Shown here in pieces: positions 1 to 10,582 of a stretch of DNA of 64,000 nucleotides. The position numbers were made by a program, and so were the translations under genes. The DNA is from Atherinomorus stipes (lineage: Eukaryota; Chordata; Actinopteri; Atheriniformes; Atherinidae), in assembly GCA_023101725.1 (NCBI GenBank), contig JALJCO010013382.1, forward strand, positions 1 through 64,000, read 5' to 3'. How positions within the stretch are numbered: the first letter of the stretch is position 1; the number at the start of each line of letters is the position of its first letter. The notes below the pieces were generated by a model. The model saw only the letters and a list, made by a program, of their open reading frames with translations. It searched no databases and had not been told where the DNA came from.

Positions 1-1184
1 TGGCTCCGAGCTGTGGCTGTGCTTTGGCACGCATGCGCGTTGGGTGAAACGACCACGGCTGGTCACATGGTTTATTTCCCAGCATGTCTTGCAGCTCCAG
101 AATCGCTTTGAACCCCAAAACCTTCCTTTTTTATTTACAGTTGATGCTTTTCGTTATTAGCTTGAATTGAAGTTTAAAAAATATTTCGATTAACCTATTT
201 TTTGAAATTTCACACCGTAAGTAAGACTTTAGTGCGACGCTAACCCTTTATATAGCATTCAGGACAGCAGTCCTTGTGGTTGGTCCGATGGCGGTGAGAT
301 TTCAATTGATTGCTACAGTGAGTTACAGAACTTCTACGTTTCTTCTCTCCCCTCCCTCACCGCCGGCCTTGACTAGCCTTTTGTTTCCTCACCACACATA
401 AATACCTACTATCTGCAATGAGTATTAGTAATTAGTGTGATGTTACAAAGAAATATGAAAAGCAGAGAGCTTGACTATTACTCTAATTTAAAGGGGAATC
501 GGTGGGTCAGTTGAAATAATCTAAAATTTCCCCCTCGTTTTACTTTATATCATTGGGTGCAAATTGGTTTAATAGCTTTTTCTTACCTTAACTCACTTCT
601 TTCTAACTAGCACGGCTGATCGCTGGTTATATTTCAACCATCAGATGTTTGTTTGGTGCAGGAAATATGAATCATTGATAACTGCTTAAACACAGTTTTG
701 AGATTATTTCTAAAAGACAAATAAATGGGCTTTCCTTCTTTAGAGAACAAGGATGTTTGATTTTCTAGAAATTTCCTGGCATGTTTTGGTTTTGTAACAA
801 AAGAATGAGTTCAGGTGTATATTTTAGATATTTAATCATGAATCCAAAATATAAACCCTAGTGATATCGTCCTTTTGATTAAATGTGAAACTTCACTTGT
901 TGGTGTAGATTATGTCATCCAGCTGACGGTAATCCTAAAAGCTTGAATCAAGAGCAACTGGACTTATTTTTGCTTTGAAATGAGACAATAAGATTGCAAG
1001 TTTTCTAGTCAACATCAAAATCTGCTATTACAGAAGAGTTTTTACAGATTTATTTTACTTACCTAGATTAACCACAGCTGTTACGGTTTATTTGATAGAC
1101 CTGATCAGGAGGTTCCGATAACCAATAAGGACAAGTTTAACCACAACAGTTAATAAATGAAGAAATGAACTGACAAGATGAAAG
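1..1184. other. Left-edge intergenic DNA
   Basis: No exon could be recognised here. Bases 31-38 (GCATGCGC) resemble an NRF1 half-site and 288-295 (GATGGCGG) resemble a YY1 core, so the edge may hold the promoter of a neighbouring gene whose body lies outside the window. The rest is ordinary AT-rich intergenic sequence downstream of POMP. Confidence 0.35.
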
Positions 1185-1194
1185 TTTATTTATT
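1185..1194 (-). terminator. Overlapping poly(A) signals of POMP
   Basis: Read on the minus strand, two overlapping AATAAA hexamers (AATAAATAAA) lie about 245 bases downstream of the POMP stop codon. This gives a short 3' UTR, as expected for a small housekeeping gene. The cleavage site itself cannot be seen. Confidence 0.65.
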
Positions 1195-1436
1195 AGAAAT
1201 AACCATATTCAAATCACACAAAAGCAGCCAAAGATGCCTGTTTGAGTGACTGCAGCAACACAAATACACAGCATCTGTGTAGTTTACATCACCACACACG
1301 CAGGCGCGCCTCCTGCAGAAAACTACTGACTAAAGGTCTCTGGGGGAGTTGTTATAACTTCTGTTTTGGAATGATAATCAGAAACTGTAACCTAAATATT
1401 CATGTGGATTTGTGTGGTTTGCAAGTCCAGCATCTT

Positions 1437-4400
1437 TCACAACAATCCCATCTTGTATTCCACCATCATGTGAGGCTCACCCATCATCTCACTCTGGGCC
1501 GGATCTGCAGACACAAACACAGTGTGATGGTCAAGCTTCATGCTAACACATGTTTACATCATGGTCTATGAGGTAAGAATGGGTCTCTAACCGTTGAGGA
1601 TGTCCTCAAAGCCGATGCACTCGTCACTGCCTCGCAGGGTGTCCAGAGCCAAGTTAGAACTGGGTAAGAACGGCAGACGCTGGATCTGGAATATCGAAGC
1701 GAAACCAGACATGAAGACAAAGAATAAAAACTTTACGTAAAGTGTGGTGTGAGAGAAAGAGAACCAGCTACCTGTCTGGCTGCCCTGTACTCCATCTGCA
1801 GTTTGAGGGGAGCATGAAGACCTTGGATGTTTCTGAGTGTTGAGAAATTCATCTTGTCCTGGTTAACCTGGAACTGCACAGGTACACACAAAACAATCAG
1901 CAGCCTGCAGACAGGGAGAGCATTTTCTGTCCAGCTTAGGGTTTCAAAAGTTACACAAGTAACTACTTTGCCTTCTGCTGGAGACCAAGTGTGAACCGTT
2001 CATAAAAGCCCAAACATGCTTAGCAACAAGCCAGGGGTTTTCCAGAAAGCGGGAAATGTGGTGAACTCTGAGTATAGCTGGGTTTCCATTACACCTGGAA
2101 TTGCACAAAACCTAAATATCGCAATTAAAAAACGCTAATGGAAACACCTGAATTTCAACAAAACTCTCAAATACCGCAAAAAAGTTTACGCTTTCATGAG
2201 GCATAAATTCATGTTGATGTTTCGATAAAGCAGTTTTTTGCTTAAGTGTAATGAAAACACTTTTCTCACAATTACATGCCATCAGGCGTGACATAAGGGG
2301 GTTAAAGTCCAGTTATTCTTTCTTAATTATGATGAATATGATCATTTACAAGTATTAACTGTGAAATCGGAGTGATGGGGGAAGTTTTATCAGTCACGTG
2401 AAAAATCCCCAAATCGCCGTAACTCAGCAAGCTGAGTTCATTTAGGACATTATACAGATGGTTTAAGTTGTTCATGTATTAACGACTGGCCATGAGCTGT
2501 TTACGTCGTTTCCACATGTTAATTATACATCACCAGGATTTAATAAAACGTGACCACGGATAACATCGCATGACTGCGCCTTCGTATCAGCAGCTGCATC
2601 ACCACATCAGTCAGGAACTGGTGCCGATAAAAGTGGAATACAAGATAAAAATAACCAACAGAAGTTGATCCTGAGGGGTTTTTCATTTGTGTTATGCTTC
2701 GGGCGTCTGTCCTGGAAGTCATCACGAGTGTTTTTCCCTGCTGATGTGATCAGAAGCTCCGTACATACGGACTTTACCTCTGAAACATCATCCACTGCTT
2801 TCATCTCCTGATGAGCAGCAGCTCTAAAACATAACACGTTTATATCTCCATCCTCCTCAAAGTGGAGTCTCCCGGGAAGGGATTTTACCAGAATTATGGC
2901 TTAAACCATTCAATGGAAACACCTACATATCTCCATTGTACTTTTTAGAAATTTGAGAAATATCGCTTTTTTTTTATTTTTTAAATGCAATGGAAATCCA
3001 GCTAATATTAACCCAGAGATGAAGGAAACTCAGCCACCTGTGTCAGAAAGAGGGGTGTTTGAAACTGAGTCAGTCACCATGGTAACCTGGAGCAGCTGTC
3101 AGACATGGATTGTCCGTACTAATGACATTCCAAAGATTTATAAGATGAATTAATACACAACAATAATAAAGATAGTGAAAGGACTTTTCATTACTTCAAC
3201 ATTTGTGATATAATTTCTTTATCAATATGTCATAAACACGTTTTGCAGTTACTCAGATTATCCAGCTGTACATATCAGATTTGTCACGGCGCGAGCATGA
3301 GATGACGTCACAGCAAGGTTTGTACGTTGTGCTGCGATACTTTTAATTTTTCTTTTGTAAATCGAATGTCTCTTTATAAAAGATAACATTTTAGAAAGAC
3401 AACGATGTGTCGAGTCATCAGGAAAGTCTGTGGATCTACACGTCTGGTTATAATTCCATAAATGTGTGATGGTAGAGATCTACTGTCGCCTCTGGATACC
3501 AGAAGACGGTGTTTATCAGCCAGTGTGAAATAAAAATAAAAGATGTCCGATGGTGGTCTGGTAGTACAATACAATTCCTTCTAACTTCCAGTTTTCTCCA
3601 TGTATGGTTTTCCCCAGTCAGACCGAATCTAAATAAAATTACGATTTTATTTTATCCACTAATATTTCCACCCATATGTTAATAAAGTTAAATGTCTCAT
3701 CAGTGAACCAGTGGATTCCCAGCAATTTTCTTCTATGATGCTTCTCTCTAGCAGCAATGATACCTTTCTTTCTCTCTTCTTTCACTCATACCTCTTCATA
3801 TTGCTTGATCAAGAATTCTTCCCATAATAACATGGCAAAACAAGGTTTTGTCAGTGGTTGCCGTGGTGAATCCAGGCATTGGGGCTCCCTTAATGATGAC
3901 ATTTGTTGAGTAAAAAATCCTCGGAGCTGATTGAACCAACTCAAACCAGCTTTTCTGGAACTGAAAACTCAAAAGTTGCTCAGTTCAGAGTAAATTAACC
4001 CAGACTTCCTTTTTAGACTCAGAGTTTGTTGAACCTCCTACCTGGAATATCCCTCTGGCCTCCTCACTGAACGTTGAGCAGGACAAACCATCTTAATTAT
4101 TAAACAATCCCACAAATCTGTACTCTTCAAAAGTGACATAATTTTAGAAAGAAAAATGAATCCATTTCCTTTTGTCTGGAAATATTTGTACAAGAAAAGG
4201 AAACAGCTCAGCTAGCTGAATTGTTGCATGTGCAGAACGTCATTGGCTGTTTGAACTATTTAATTTGATTAAGATGTGGAGAAGGGAAACACTGAAAACC
4301 TGCAGGACTGAGGCCCTCACGGGGCTGAATCAAACAACCCTGCTTCAGAGCTTCAAAACTAAGGCAACCTGGCTAGTTATGGCAGTAGAACTAGCTGTGT

Positions 4401-5010
4401 TAATACCAAAACAAATGAAAAACTGCACCACCTGCAAAACTTTTATTACAATCTAAGGGTATCCGATTCCAGAGTAAATACCCAACAGCCAGGATCTGCA
4501 AACTGTCGAGTTTACTTTATTTCATTCAGTCTCATGCTGCTATTTTTTCAATCAGAAAAACAACACTTAAAACAAAGGGTGAGCTTTTAATCAAATGACT
4601 TACATTTTTCTCTGACAGCTCCAGTGGGTGGCTTGGAAGAAGCTCATTCTTTACGCAGGTAAAACTGTTAAGCAGAACAATAAACGGAAAACAGATAGTT
4701 AAACTTAACATCACGCATATCTCTTACGGGTTACAATTAAATTTTGACTCTTAAGGCAGCAGCACTAGCTAGATGTGGGCTGCAGGTTGTTAGTTTCGCT
4801 GTATTTCTGGTCGTTTCTTACCCGCTTCGGAGAGAGTCCTGCACTCCGTAAGCTCCCTGTGGACACAGTCCTGCCACAGGGACGCTGTCTTTGAGCTGAG
4901 AGCGGAGTCCTCGGCTGTTCTGTGACACGCAGACAAGATACATTTATGTTTGGTGATATCAAACAAATGAATCAAAACAGTGAACAAATGTTACTTTTCT
5001 TTACGTTCAT
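1437..5010 (-). CDS. Proteasome maturation protein (POMP/UMP1), six coding exons
   Basis: POMP is the chaperone that helps assemble the 20S proteasome core and is degraded by the first mature particle. Coding exons, 5' to 3' on the minus strand, are 5010-5005, 4919-4822, 4664-4604, 1873-1772, 1685-1592 and 1504-1437. All introns are GT-AG (85, 157, 2730, 86 and 87 bp), the phases join, and the spliced length is 429 bases, giving 142 aa and a TGA stop; the human protein has 141 aa. The start is ATG AAC directly before a GTAAAG donor. Family signatures are visible: RSQLKDSVPV near the N-terminus, CVKNELLPSHPLELSEKN, NQDKMNFSTLRNIQGL, LRGSDECIGFEDILN and the C-terminus MMVEYKMGLL. The third intron is swollen by nested transposable elements; the other introns are very short. 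The frame is open throughout, with no broken splice site. Recognition is from memory of the family, but the match is strong in every exon. Confidence 0.96.
2031..3965. mobile_element. Older inverted-repeat element in POMP intron 3
   Basis: A fish-type repeat appears to begin at about 2031 (CCAGGGGTTTTCCAGAAAGC) and to end near 3950-3965, where the inverted motif GCTTTTCTGGAA occurs. Its interior has been split by a younger MITE at 2076-3003. The terminal match is only 11-12 bp and no target duplication was found, so the limits are approximate. Confidence 0.4.
2076..3003. mobile_element. MITE with ~15-bp terminal inverted repeats, nested in POMP intron 3
   Basis: The ends AGCTGGGTTTCCATT (2076-2090) and AATGGAAATCCAGCT (2989-3003) are inverted copies matching at 14 of 15 positions. 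Just inside, both ends continue with similar ATGGAAACACCT-type blocks. No transposase reading frame is present, so it is non-autonomous. The superfamily is not resolved because the target duplication is unclear. Confidence 0.6.
4190..4335. repeat. Fragment of the foldback MITE family also at 37.4 and 41.9 kb
   Basis: The string around 4225-4330 (TGCAGAACGTCATTGG, then AACACTGAAAACCTGCAGGACTG) parallels the interior and right arm of the elements at 41940-42147 and 37424-37517. It lies in the large POMP intron and lacks clear ends. Confidence 0.4.
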
Positions 5011-5504
5011 ACAGAACTTCGATGCTAGCTAGCATTAGCTCGAGTGACTAATCAAATTCACAACTTAGCTTCACATCTCGGAATAGACAAAATTTCAGAG
5101 GGTTGATAAACGTATATATTACGTGTATATTACGCAAGACAATAAAAGTACATTCAATAGTGCGGTTTAGATCGAAAAATGTACAATATGCTATTAAAAA
5201 TACGCAACCGTACCATTATGGAGCGGTTTCTTACTTTCCTTTCGATACACTGGAATATCCGGTTGCGTCGCGGTCTGAAGACGTTACATCCGGTGTAAGC
5301 CGCTACGCACAATATCATTACAAATTCCGTAACGTAAAACTATTATCTGAGTATTATGGGGATATTTGTGTGAGATCACCGATAGTTATCTGTTTTATAG
5401 TGTAGTCATGGTACCTTGTAAAAAACACAAAAGTAGAACATCCACGGAAGCGCCTGTAATCATGATATATACATAAAGTATCGCGCGAGACAGCGTTGTC
5501 AGAT
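5011..5504 (-). promoter_or_regulatory. POMP upstream region / probable promoter
   Basis: This is the interval between the POMP start codon and the tRNA gene. Read on the minus strand it holds two ETS-like CCGGAT cores (5293-5288 and 5262-5257) in a small CpG-containing patch at about 5255-5310. ETS sites are common in promoters of proteasome and other housekeeping genes. No TATA box is obvious at a fixed distance. The transcription start is not visible, so this is an inference from position and motifs. Confidence 0.4.
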
Positions 5505-5576
5505 GGGGGTATAGCTCAGTGGTAGAGCATTTGACTGCAGATCAAGAGGTCCCCGGTTCAAATCCGGGTGCCCCCT
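5505..5576 (+). tRNA. tRNA-Cys (anticodon GCA)
   Basis: The 72-base sequence folds as a standard cloverleaf. The acceptor arm GGGGGTA pairs with TGCCCCC. The D arm is GCTC/GAGC, the anticodon loop CTGCAGA carries GCA, and the T arm is CCCGG-TTCAAAT-CCGGG with discriminator T. A-box (TAGCTCAGTGG) and B-box (GGTTCAAATCC) promoters are intact and there is no intron. CCA is not encoded, as expected for a nuclear gene. It stands alone 494 bases upstream of the POMP start codon on the opposite strand. All stems pair, so it is likely functional rather than SINE-derived. Confidence 0.96.
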
Positions 5577-5577
5577 C

Positions 5578-5581
5578 TTTT
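5578..5581 (+). terminator. RNA polymerase III terminator of tRNA-Cys
   Basis: Four T residues follow the tRNA 3' end after one base, the minimal Pol III stop signal. This supports an intact transcription unit. Confidence 0.75.
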
Positions 5582-6806
5582 GAACATTCAACGTTTTAAA
5601 CTCCAACATCTTCGGAGTGACTTTCTCACAACTGAAAAGTTAATAAGTACTTATTCTACATTTACCCTACCATTAAATTAACATCCATAAACCTTGATTT
5701 ATGATATAATTATAACACCTATGGTTTATATCAAAGTATTCATATTATACTTTATATTTTAAATATTTTATATATTCCACATATTTCTAATGGGCTTACA
5801 TAAAAAGATTTGAAATAGATAAGAGAAAAGTATTCAACATCCATAGCATCAGGTCTATTTTTTTCCCCCTTCTGGTGTGTGTTTAGATGTAGTAAATTTG
5901 ATTGGATAAGCTTTCTCCAAAAAAGTGTATACAGGGTATGTACACTATGTTGCAAGTGTCCTTAAAATGTTTAGTTTCTTCTTCTTTATCGGATGGTGCA
6001 AAATCCCAAAAGTACCCAATATATCGCTGTCATTTGAATGAACTGTGATGCAAAATACGATACCAAGTTCTGTTCCTATGTTACTGATGTTCATCTCAAC
6101 CAAAACCCTAAGATTTGGTTGTAAGAACAGAAACACATCGATTTGTGTATTTAACATAAGGTATATATATATATATATATAAAACATACTGTACGTCTTT
6201 ACATTTTGCAAGGTTGATGGTATTTTAAACTAATTCTGCCATAAGTATACACATATTTTGGAAATTTCACCCGTTTACTTCATGATTTTTAAAAACTCTA
6301 GATGGTTTGTTCATCATGCCAAACGTTTAAATAACACCATCATTTTCAGAGCCTAACTCTGAAGCTTTAACCCCATGTCTGCAGTTATGACCACTTTTAT
6401 CTGATGCCAGATTTAATTTAATTCAGATTAACTGAATTATCCTTTTTAGATTCATTAGATTTATTTGAGGTAAAGTCTATCCAACTCAAAGAGTTAATTA
6501 AATGATAAAATGCTCTCATAACAAATATGACACACGAATAATGAGAACATTTTACATTTGCAGTTTCAGAGCAATCATTGTATCAGTTTTCATATTGTTC
6601 AACAATACCACTTTCACATGGATCTAACATGTGAGGACCTCACTGAAAATCTATGAATTACATCTCACACTTTACAAGACACAAAACTTACGAAGGGTTA
6701 TTTCTGTAACTTGAAGTCAACTGTATTTGTCAACAGTTAAAGGAGTGAAATAAATATCAATATAATTTAAATTAAAACTGATAACAATTTAGTATTTCTT
6801 TTAAGT
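5582..6806. other. AT-rich intergenic DNA
   Basis: No gene was recognised. A TA run lies at about 6162-6182. Short minus-strand reading frames at 5752-6211 have no coding character and overlap this run. The missing C-terminal exons of the MFI-like gene were looked for here and not found. Confidence 0.4.
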
Positions 6807-6905
6807 AAGGCAAGGCAAGTTTATTTGTATAGGACATTTCATGTACAGGACAATTCAAAGTGCTTTACATAAAACATTATAAGCATTACAAACAAGAATA
6901 AACTG
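6807..6905 (+). repeat. Teleost short interspersed repeat
   Basis: It begins AAGGCAAGGCAAGTTTATTT and continues with CAATTCAAAGTGCTTTACAT, a sequence met repeatedly in teleost intergenic DNA. It is followed by a pyrimidine-rich tract to ~6965. Exact ends and family name are not certain. Confidence 0.5.
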
Positions 6906-7007
6906 CTCCCTTTTTTTCTTTTTTCCCTTCTCCTTCTCTTCTCTCCTTCTCCTCTTGTCCTTTATTTTCCTTGTGAAATGTACTTTCTGTGATGATATCA
7001 ATGAAAA

Positions 7008-7050
7008 ATACTTTATTCATCCCCGAAGGGAAATTGAATAACAGGAGTGA
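7008..7050 (-). repeat. LINE-tail-like fragment (TTTATTCATCCCCGAAGGGAAATT)
   Basis: The ACTTTATTCATCCCCGAAGG motif is the kind of 3' tail found at the end of many teleost LINE-related repeats. A diverged copy in the other orientation lies at 34850-34892. Only the tail is present. Confidence 0.45.
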
Positions 7051-7660
7051 CCCCTATCATCTCCTTCATTATTTCAACCGGTACTTTGCAACATGTAACT
7101 TCACATGTATTTCAACTAAGAAGAGTAGTTTTTTCAAGTAAGAGACAGTAAAACAATGTTTTTTTTTTCCAGTGGTTCGTTTATTGGATGATGTCAGGTG
7201 TTTTCAAAGTTTTTGTTTTTTCAGCTCTCAGCTGCCTGAACTCTAATTTAATGAAGGTCAAAATAATTATTCTGAGCTTGGAGTGATGCGGGTACACTGC
7301 AACATAATAATATCACAACTTAAGTCATTAAAGTACTGAAACCTTCTATGATGTAGACTCATCTGACAGAAAAATCTGATTTGACCTTGTAAAGGCCAGA
7401 AGTTGCTGACAGCGCTGCAGTATCGGCTCAGAGGACTCGTTTCTGCTGATCACAGAAGCTGCTGTTAAATCTGGTCGGAACGTCTTCATGGAGACGATTA
7501 GAAAGAGCTTCATTTCCGTTTAAAGCTCCTATAAATGGGACTGCGCTAGCTGCGAATGTTTAGAATGCTCTACAGCTTTACCTGCATGGGTAACACTGCA
7601 CAGTCAAATAAACACCTGATGCTCAAACTACAGCTATGAGCTAAACAAGCCAAGCTGGAG
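7051..7660. other. Unassigned intergenic DNA
   Basis: No gene was recognised. A minus-strand open frame of about 58 codons around 7546-7370 begins MKLFLIVSMKTF, but it has no splice context, no homology that I recognise and no coding partner, so it is not called. Confidence 0.35.
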
Positions 7661-7985
7661 ACCAGAGCCGGCTCTAGACTTCAGAGGGCCCTAAGCAGAA
7701 TAATGTTTGGGGGCCCTGCCCCTTCATGCTATGAACAAAGTTTTTAGGTAGACACAACACCTTAAGTCATAATACACTGTATTAACTCAATGAAAACACT
7801 CTAGGAACATTCAAATTAAAACGTAAATTATAAATTACTGACATAAAATCTTGCTTTTTAATTGTAATTGAAAAGAATACTAAAAAAAAGTGCAGAAGTC
7901 TGGACGTTACAGAAAACACTTAGCTGCAGTGATTGCCTCAAAGTGTTGCTTAACAAAATTTTAGATCAGGAGCCCCATCATACTT
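7661..7985. repeat. hAT-like repeat fragment
   Basis: The start CCAGAGCCGGCTCTAGACTT, followed by GGGCCCTAAGCAG and GGGGGCCCTGCCCC, resembles the terminal region of hAT-derived repeats in vertebrates. A right end was not found, so it may be truncated by the MITE that follows. Confidence 0.4.
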
Positions 7986-8027
7986 GCTTAGCAGTTTTAT
8001 TTTTTGTTTGTTTTTAATATTTCTGTT

Positions 8028-8429
8028 AGGGCTGTGCAATTAATCGAAATTAGACAGTGATTACACTTTTAATGTCAAACTATCTCCAATATAATCGAGA
8101 TAAAATATATTTATTTTATTCTTCAAATGTAGAGAAATTGCAGAATTGCTGGATACATAGTTTTATTTTGGATACATGTATGCTTTTCTATGCCTTTTAT
8201 TTATTTAATGTTTTATACATTGCATAACAGCTGTAAGATTCATGTTTATAGCCTATATTTATTTTCAATTTGAACATTTTGCGTAAATTATCAAGAAGTG
8301 TTTTTTGACAGAGAGAGAAATGCGGAATAAATGCATCGTCTAACTAAAAAATAATTGTTTAAATAATCATGATTTCAATATTGACTAAAAATATTGTGAT
8401 GATTTTTTTCCATAACTGAGCAGCCCTAA
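8028..8429. mobile_element. hAT-type MITE, ~400 bp
   Basis: The ends are inverted: TTAGGGCTG at 8026-8034 and CAGCCCTAA at 8421-8429. If the element is 8028-8429, the flanks TTTCTGTT (8020-8027) and TTCCTGTT (8430-8437) match at 7 of 8 bases, which suits an 8-bp hAT target duplication. The interior is AT-rich and non-coding. Similar AGGGCTGTGCAATTAATCG repeats are common in fish genomes. Confidence 0.6.
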
Positions 8430-8724
8430 TTCCTGTTCAACAATTCAAATTCAATGTCATGATTTTCATAAAATAATGTATTATTACTTTTTTCAATTTC
8501 AGCTTATTTTACAGTCAGAGGATTTTTTTCCCCCTTATTTAAAGTGAAGGTATGAATAACTTTGAACTGTATATGTCTATACATTTCCATTCAAATAGAA
8601 AATATCCACAAAAAGCAGGTAGATGGACAAATTCCTGCTTGTGTAAAGGCAAACATAAATGGCAGCCAGCTCTGCAGAGAGATAAAATGTGATTAACTGT
8701 CAACCTTTAGTTTATATCACTCAC
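8430..8724. other. Sequence downstream of the last traced MFI-like exon
   Basis: An acceptor-like tract TATCTCTCTGCAG (minus strand, ending near 8677) follows exon 6 but would give an intron of only ~47 bases, and the downstream frame does not resemble MFI. No C-terminal exon was recognised. Confidence 0.3.
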
Positions 8725-10363
8725 ATCTTCTTCAGCCACTCAATTTTTCTTCTTTTCCTTCGCTTGGCTACATCCTGCCTTTGCTGCAGCCTTGAATAAT
8801 GGAAGTCAAGTTTTTTGTCAGCACCAGACTCTTTGGGTTCGTTTGTGCTCACTGCCTGTTGGAGACAGAAGAATAAATAAAAATTATGCCATGGAAAGAA
8901 AAGAAAAAAAATCACTGTGTTAAGCAGCGGAATTGACTTTAACTTGTTAATATTAAAAGCTCTTCTGCTTATCTCACATGCATCAGAACAGAAAAAGCTC
9001 TTTGTTCTTCACCTTGAAACTGTACAGCCTCCAGCTGTTTTTCTCCCTTCGCTGGTACCAACCAAACTGGTCCTGATTATAAAGCCGGTCACAGTTGGTT
9101 TCCTTTTCCCCTGCTTTGTGGAGTCCCTTCGGCTGCTTGCACATAAATCCACAACAGGCCGACTGGTAAAGATCTTGTAATAGATACTAGGTGGAAAAGT
9201 GACCTGAACACAAAGGTAAAAGCTTGTTGTGTTAGTAAGTGTGTAAACAGTATCATATTTACATATTTGTGGGATAATTTCCTTAGCTCTTACTCCTCCA
9301 AGTCGAAATTTGATGAGCACCCAAGTAGAAGCACCCAGCAGCTTTGCTTGTAACACACAAGCCAGGTATATTTTTTGTTTAATTATACATTTTATTTCCA
9401 CGAGGTCATCATCTCTGTTACCTCTCAAGGATTGACAGTTCTCAGGGCTGTCTGGGGATCCTGCTGGCAGTGCTGGATTATCAGTGACTCGACATACTTG
9501 AAGACCTCTCTGGCCTGCAGTGTGGATGGAGCAGACAGTTTTGGTTTGTGCCTTAATTTTCACATACACTACAAGGGGAGTCTGCAGGAGCACCACCTAC
9601 CACATAACTTCTCCAGGTCCTCTGAATTATTTCAGCTGCGACATGCAATAATCCAAACTGTGACTCCTCTTCCTGTAATCTGGAGGTAAGACCAATACAC
9701 CAAAACTCTCACATTGTTTTATGCTGCTTTACAATATATCTATCTACAGGAATTTACTTAACTATTAAGTCGCACCACTTACGTTGTATATACAGTAATG
9801 TGACTAATAAGGACCCAAGTCTTTATGCCAGCCAGAGGTTATAAGTAGCTAGTTACTGTAACAAATAACATTCCAGTGGTTTATACATAAACTGTTCAGT
9901 GTCATCATTTCCTGCAACGAATTCAAAACACTTTTTTGGTAAAGGTGGATATATATATATTTTTTAAAGACTTAACTCAGAAATTGGGAACAATTTTCTA
10001 AAATACTATATTTCATTGACAAGCAGTAAATAAACGAGTAGAAATTAACTTTGTTCTCTCATGCTACAACTGTAAGGTATTAATATTCCACTTATACAAT
10101 GACACACAATTCTCGGTGTAAACATTCCCAAATGCAATTTTACATTTTTAGTGAAACATTATTCACAGGTGATTAAGTCTTATGGAAGAGGTACTAAACT
10201 TTCTTAGCAAAGGCTGAGTCAGTTAGCTTCATTTTGCGGCTAAGCTAACATAAACACTCGAATTCAAATTATTACATCGTGAAATATGAACATTAATGTA
10301 CTAAATACTTCCTAAAGTAGTCACACAACAACAAAAAATAACTTGCCTTGTGAAGAGATACAT
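8725..10363 (-). pseudogene. C11orf65/MFI-like gene, first six exons, with two frame lesions
   Basis: Human C11orf65 (MFI) is a small IQ-motif protein reported to interact with the mitochondrial fission factor. Traced exons on the minus strand: 10363-10347 (ATG start, rare GC donor AG|GCAAGT), 9679-9601 (ending in the IQ-like AAEIIQRTWRSYV), 9514-9422, 9346-9294, 9203-9013 and 8855-8725. Hallmarks are KFRLGG, FPPSIYYKIFTSRPVVDLC, FGWYQRREKNSW and KRRKRRKIEWLKK, in the human order. Exon 3 meets an in-frame TGA at 9427-9425, best explained by a lost base because one extra base restores the phase to exon 4. Exon 5 is 191 bases and switches frame between KRKPTVT and FGWYQRREKNSW, again one base short. 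Exon 6 ends at a GTGAGT donor; otherwise a TGA follows directly. No later exon was found, although the human protein is much longer. Either the gene is decaying or the assembly carries two single-base errors and fish have a shorter form. Confidence 0.72.
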
Positions 10364-10500
10364 GCCGTGGCAGGAGTTCATAAATTAAATCAATTGGTCA
10401 CTTGGCAACGGCGCCCCAGCACCGGTGTTCTGAGAATTTGACATTAGAAAGGCAAGTAATGCGCATGCGTACGAGAGAAACGAGCGATGCTGCGCCATTT
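10364..10500 (-). promoter_or_regulatory. Upstream region of the MFI-like gene with an NRF1-type site
   Basis: TGCGCATGCG at 10460-10469 is close to the palindromic NRF1 consensus and lies about 97 bases upstream of the proposed start codon, in a small CpG-containing patch (GCGCATGCGTACG, ACGAGCGATGCTGCG). NRF1 often drives genes with mitochondrial roles, which would suit MFI. The assignment is inferred from motif and position. Confidence 0.45.
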
Positions 10501-10507
10501 ATTAATT

Positions 10508-10582
<75 letters not shown>

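Noticed and set aside
288..300. ATGGCG followed by GTGAGA, like a tiny first exon on the plus strand
   Set aside because: No downstream plus-strand exons could be found before the oppositely oriented POMP gene; likely coincidence or part of an out-of-window promoter.
3303..3310. Perfect CRE palindrome TGACGTCA
   Set aside because: It lies in repeat sequence within POMP intron 3, far from any promoter; an 8-bp palindrome is expected by chance in 64 kb.
5103..5405. 100-codon plus-strand frame upstream of POMP
   Set aside because: It covers the POMP promoter region, has no recognisable domain and no splice or initiation context.
9009..9596. 195-codon continuous minus-strand frame as a single protein
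   Set aside because: It reads through introns; only parts (KFRLGG, FPPSIYYKIF) are real exon sequence, and exon 3 is in another frame.
9375..9689. 104-codon plus-strand frame
   Set aside because: It is antisense to exons 2 and 3 of the MFI-like gene, whose splice phases and homology are on the minus strand.
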